Part shown: in pieces, positions 62,106-64,000 of the stretch
How positions within the stretch are numbered: the stretch's first letter is position 1
Layout: each line of letters starts with the position of its first letter
Origin: an uncultured SAR86 cluster bacterium
Lineage (GTDB): Bacteria; Pseudomonadota; Gammaproteobacteria; Magnimaribacterales; D2472
Direction: 5' to 3'
Assembly (NCBI GenBank): GCA_902596165.1
Contig: CACJSU010000003.1
Coordinates: 62,001 to 126,000 of the forward strand
Length of the DNA stretch: 64,000 nt
Notes under the pieces: model-generated
Database searches by the model: none
Told to the model about the DNA's origin: nothing
The model's input: the letters and a program-made list of their open reading frames with translations, nothing else
Program-made: the position numbers and the translations under genes

Positions 62106-62129
62106 ATTTTACCATACTTCGGGGGGAAT

Positions 62130-63521
62130 TTAGTCTTTAAATTCGGCTACAATTTGGCCGATTGATTCCTTTGCATCGCCAAATAACATTCTAGTATTTT
62201 CTCTAAAAAATAATGGGTTTTGGACCCCAGCAAAACCAGAAGACATTGATCTTTTGAGAACAAAAACTGTCTTGGCATTATGAACTTCTATGATTGGCAT
62301 TCCATAAATTGGACTTCCTTCCTCCTCAGTTGCAGAAGGATTCACAACATCATTAGCGCCAATAACTATTGCTACATCTATTGTGTCCATGGAAGGGTTA
62401 ACATCATCAGGTTCGGCAAGCAAATCATACGAGACATTTGCTTCTGCTAACAAAACATTCATGTGACCAGGCATACGCCCTGCGACGGGATGGATTCCAT
62501 ATTTTACTTCTGTGCCATTCTCCTCTAAAAGCTCCCCCATTTCTCGAACAACATGCTGAGCTTGAGCAACTGCCATGCCATACCCGGGAACCACCAGAAC
62601 ACTGGACGCATTTTCTAAAATTAGGTATGCATCATCAGAGGTAATGGGTTTAACTTCACCCTGCTCTTCAGAGGAGCCTGTTTGACTGGATGATGCGTAT
62701 CCAACAAAAAGAATATTCGTGATGGTTCTATTCATAGCCTTGGCCATTATAATAGTTAAGATTAATCCACTAGCTCCAACAAGCGACCCAGCAACGATTA
62801 ACACGTTATTAAGCAATAATAAGCCTGCAAAAGCTGCAGCAATTCCTGATAATGAGTTAAGAAGGGAAATAACGACAGGCATATCTCCACCACCAATAGG
62901 CATCACAAATCCGATACCAGCAATTAATGTTATGCCTAAAAAGATTAGGAAGTATGATGGAACTTGCGGCATAAACTGAGAAATGGTTGGCTCAGCAATC
63001 ACATAGATTAATGCTGGCATACTTAAGTAAAAGAAAGATATAAAAATGTTTGTAATCATTGAGCCTTTACCCAACTTTAACTTTTCAGATAGCTTTCCAT
63101 ATGCTATCAAAGAGCCTGTAAAAGTTATGCCTCCAATATAAATTGTTAACATAATTAGCACATGCTGGAATGCAGAGTTACTTGGTTCATTGAACGATGA
63201 CCATGCAATTAAAAATGTAGCCAAACCACCAAAGCCATTAAATAAAGCCACCATTTCTGGGATGGCAGTCATCTTGACCTTCAGAGCGATAATAGAACCT
63301 ATTAGACCGCCAAGCAAAATACCAGCAAGGATAATCTTAAGGTCAATTTCTAAACTTAAACAAGTGACTCCAACCGCAGAGAACATGGCAAGGGCGGATA
63401 GATAGTTTCCCTTAACTGCTGTGGCTTCTTTTCCAAGCATCTTTATCCCCAGAATAAACATTACAGAGGAGACAATGTAAACAATGTTTTGGATGACTTG
63501 GATGTTGGCTATATTTTCCAT
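62130..63521 (-). CDS. pntB: NAD(P) transhydrogenase beta subunit
   Basis: 463 residues: about nine membrane helices in the first 270 residues (IVYIVSSVMFILGIKMLG, GLIGSIIALKVKMTAIPEM), then the NADP-binding domain III with VPGYGMAVAQAQHVVREMGE, YGIHPVAGRMPGHMNVLLAE and VIGANDVVNPSA. It couples proton entry to hydride transfer from NADH to NADP. It lies three bases after the small alpha-2 gene. Length matches the E. coli protein. Confidence 0.95.
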   Translation of the reverse strand: MENIANIQVIQNIVYIVSSVMFILGIKMLGKEATAVKGNYLSALAMFSAVGVTCLSLEIDLKIILAGILLGGLIGSIIALKVKMTAIPEMVALFNGFGGLATFLIAWSSFNEPSNSAFQHVLIMLTIYIGGITFTGSLIAYGKLSEKLKLGKGSMITNIFISFFYLSMPALIYVIAEPTISQFMPQVPSYFLIFLGITLIAGIGFVMPIGGGDMPVVISLLNSLSGIAAAFAGLLLLNNVLIVAGSLVGASGLILTIIMAKAMNRTITNILFVGYASSSQTGSSEEQGEVKPITSDDAYLILENASSVLVVPGYGMAVAQAQHVVREMGELLEENGTEVKYGIHPVAGRMPGHMNVLLAEANVSYDLLAEPDDVNPSMDTIDVAIVIGANDVVNPSATEEEGSPIYGMPIIEVHNAKTVFVLKRSMSSGFAGVQNPLFFRENTRMLFGDAKESIGQIVAEFKD

Positions 63522-63524
63522 TTT

Positions 63525-63797
63525 TTATTTCTTCTTGAACATACTTAACATTCTGTTTGTAACTAAGTAGCCGCCAAAGACATTAATAGAGGCAAATAAA
63601 ATAGCACCGAAAGCTAAAATATCCTGCATCTGGCCAGAACTTGACAGCATTAACGCACCGACTAACGCAATTCCAGAAATAGCATTGGCACCTGACATTA
63701 AGGGAGTATGAAGAGTACTTGGAACTTTTGAAATCAGCTCCAAACCTAAAAAAATAGACAATAGTAGAACAAACCCTAGCAAAATATACATTTCCAT
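63525..63797 (-). CDS. pntAB: NAD(P) transhydrogenase alpha subunit, membrane part (alpha-2)
   Basis: 90 residues with three membrane helices: ILLGFVLLLSIFLGLELISK, HTPLMSGANAISGIALVGAL, and a third ending in GGYLVTNRMLSMFKKK. It is the C-terminal part of E. coli PntA as a separate protein, as in Rhodospirillum rubrum. Its ATG overlaps the stop of the upstream alpha-1 gene as TAATG, and pntB follows by three bases. Confidence 0.93.
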   Translation of the reverse strand: MEMYILLGFVLLLSIFLGLELISKVPSTLHTPLMSGANAISGIALVGALMLSSSGQMQDILAFGAILFASINVFGGYLVTNRMLSMFKKK

Positions 63798-64000
63798 TAT
63801 GCAAACCTCTCATTCATTATTTTTCCTTCGTATGCAAGGACACTGCTTTGGATAACCTCATCTTCAAAATCAAAATTAAGGATATGAGATTCTTCGTCAT
63901 AAAAATCAGTGATCCAATTAATAATATTATTTGAGAGAGCAAAAGAAGCATGTGAAGAAACTTTTGAAGCCAAGTATGAGATACCTACAACTTTAACACC
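63797..64000 (-). CDS. pntAA: NAD(P) transhydrogenase alpha subunit, soluble part (alpha-1), C-terminal fragment
   Basis: Cut by the window's right edge. The visible C-terminal ~67 residues read VKVVGISYLASKVSSHASFA, a NIINWITDFY segment and an end with LAYEGKIMNERFA, matching the end of the NAD-binding part of PntA. It ends at a TAA shared with the next gene's start. It binds NADH and feeds the hydride to the membrane parts; together with the next two genes it forms the three-gene transhydrogenase. Confidence 0.9.
   Translation of the reverse strand, partial: GVKVVGISYLASKVSSHASFALSNNIINWITDFYDEESHILNFDFEDEVIQSSVLAYEGKIMNERFA

Noticed and set aside
63583-63813. Overlapping minus-strand ORF at the transhydrogenase
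   Set aside because: It is a different frame of the clear PntAB gene and has no family similarity.
1-64000. CRISPR arrays, insertion sequences, prophage, toxin-antitoxin or restriction genes
   Set aside because: No regularly spaced repeats, transposase, integrase, phage or defence motifs were found on either strand.

Overview
The window is AT-rich chromosomal DNA from a gammaproteobacterium. The order gyrA-serC-pheA-hisC-tyrA-aroA-cmk-rpsA and the block infC-rpmI-rplT-pheS-pheT-ihfA are gammaproteobacterial. Tight packing, four-base gene overlaps and shortened housekeeping proteins suggest a streamlined, probably marine lineage of the SAR86 kind; this placement is inferred from gene order and composition only. 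Genes nearly fill the window. The longest gap is about 230 bases (34904-35136), and I see no insertion sequence, prophage, CRISPR array or plasmid function.

Positions 1 to about 42200 form one large surface-glycan region. The minus-strand block 1-10923 encodes dTDP-4-keto-6-deoxyglucose synthesis (rmlAB) and a NeuB-type pathway (NeuB, KdsC-like phosphatase, SDR, aldehyde dehydrogenase, CMP-sugar synthetase) linked to a transketolase, a glycerophosphotransferase-like transferase and a nucleotidyltransferase-cupin fusion. The block 11040-26794 looks like the assembly line: five glycosyltransferases (one resembling family 52 sialyltransferases), an EpsG/Wzy-type polymerase, an asparagine-synthase-like amidotransferase, an FkbM methyltransferase, a PglK-like ABC flippase, UDP-HexNAc epimerase and dehydrogenase (TviC/TviB), Wzz, and GDP-mannose dehydratase. 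A tRNA-Cys gene and an LhgO-like oxidoreductase separate it from 28123-34903, a second nonulosonate set of the legionaminic type: LegC aminotransferase, CMP-synthetase, NeuB, NeuC-like epimerase, CBS-nucleotidyltransferase and NeuD-like acyltransferase. Finally, 35137-42198 holds dTDP-deoxyaminosugar genes (RmlC-like epimerase, C-methyltransferase, aminotransferase, 3,4-ketoisomerase, reductases), a methyltransferase and a family 2 glycosyltransferase.

From 42231 to the end the window is housekeeping, all on the minus strand: pgsA, uvrC, pgi, pyrF, both IHF subunits, pheTS, ribosomal proteins L20 and L35, IF-3, pdxH, tRNA-Leu, rpsA, cmk, the aromatic amino acid and serine genes, gyrA, and the proton-translocating transhydrogenase, whose alpha subunit is split in two.

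Together the glycan genes predict a polymer or lipid-linked oligosaccharide with two different CMP-activated nonulosonic acids, an N-acetylated and perhaps amidated hexuronic acid, and a methyl-branched or 3-amino deoxy sugar. It would be flipped by an ABC transporter and polymerised by Wzy with Wzz length control. No initiating phosphoglycosyltransferase and no Wzx are visible. Best leads: the transketolase-linked NeuB pathway, the nucleotidyltransferase-cupin fusion, the NeuC homologue lacking its catalytic Glu, the missing LegB dehydratase, PheT without its tRNA-binding-type domain, five-domain ribosomal protein S1, the joined IHF genes, and the gyrA leader whose repeat can mask its ribosome binding site.
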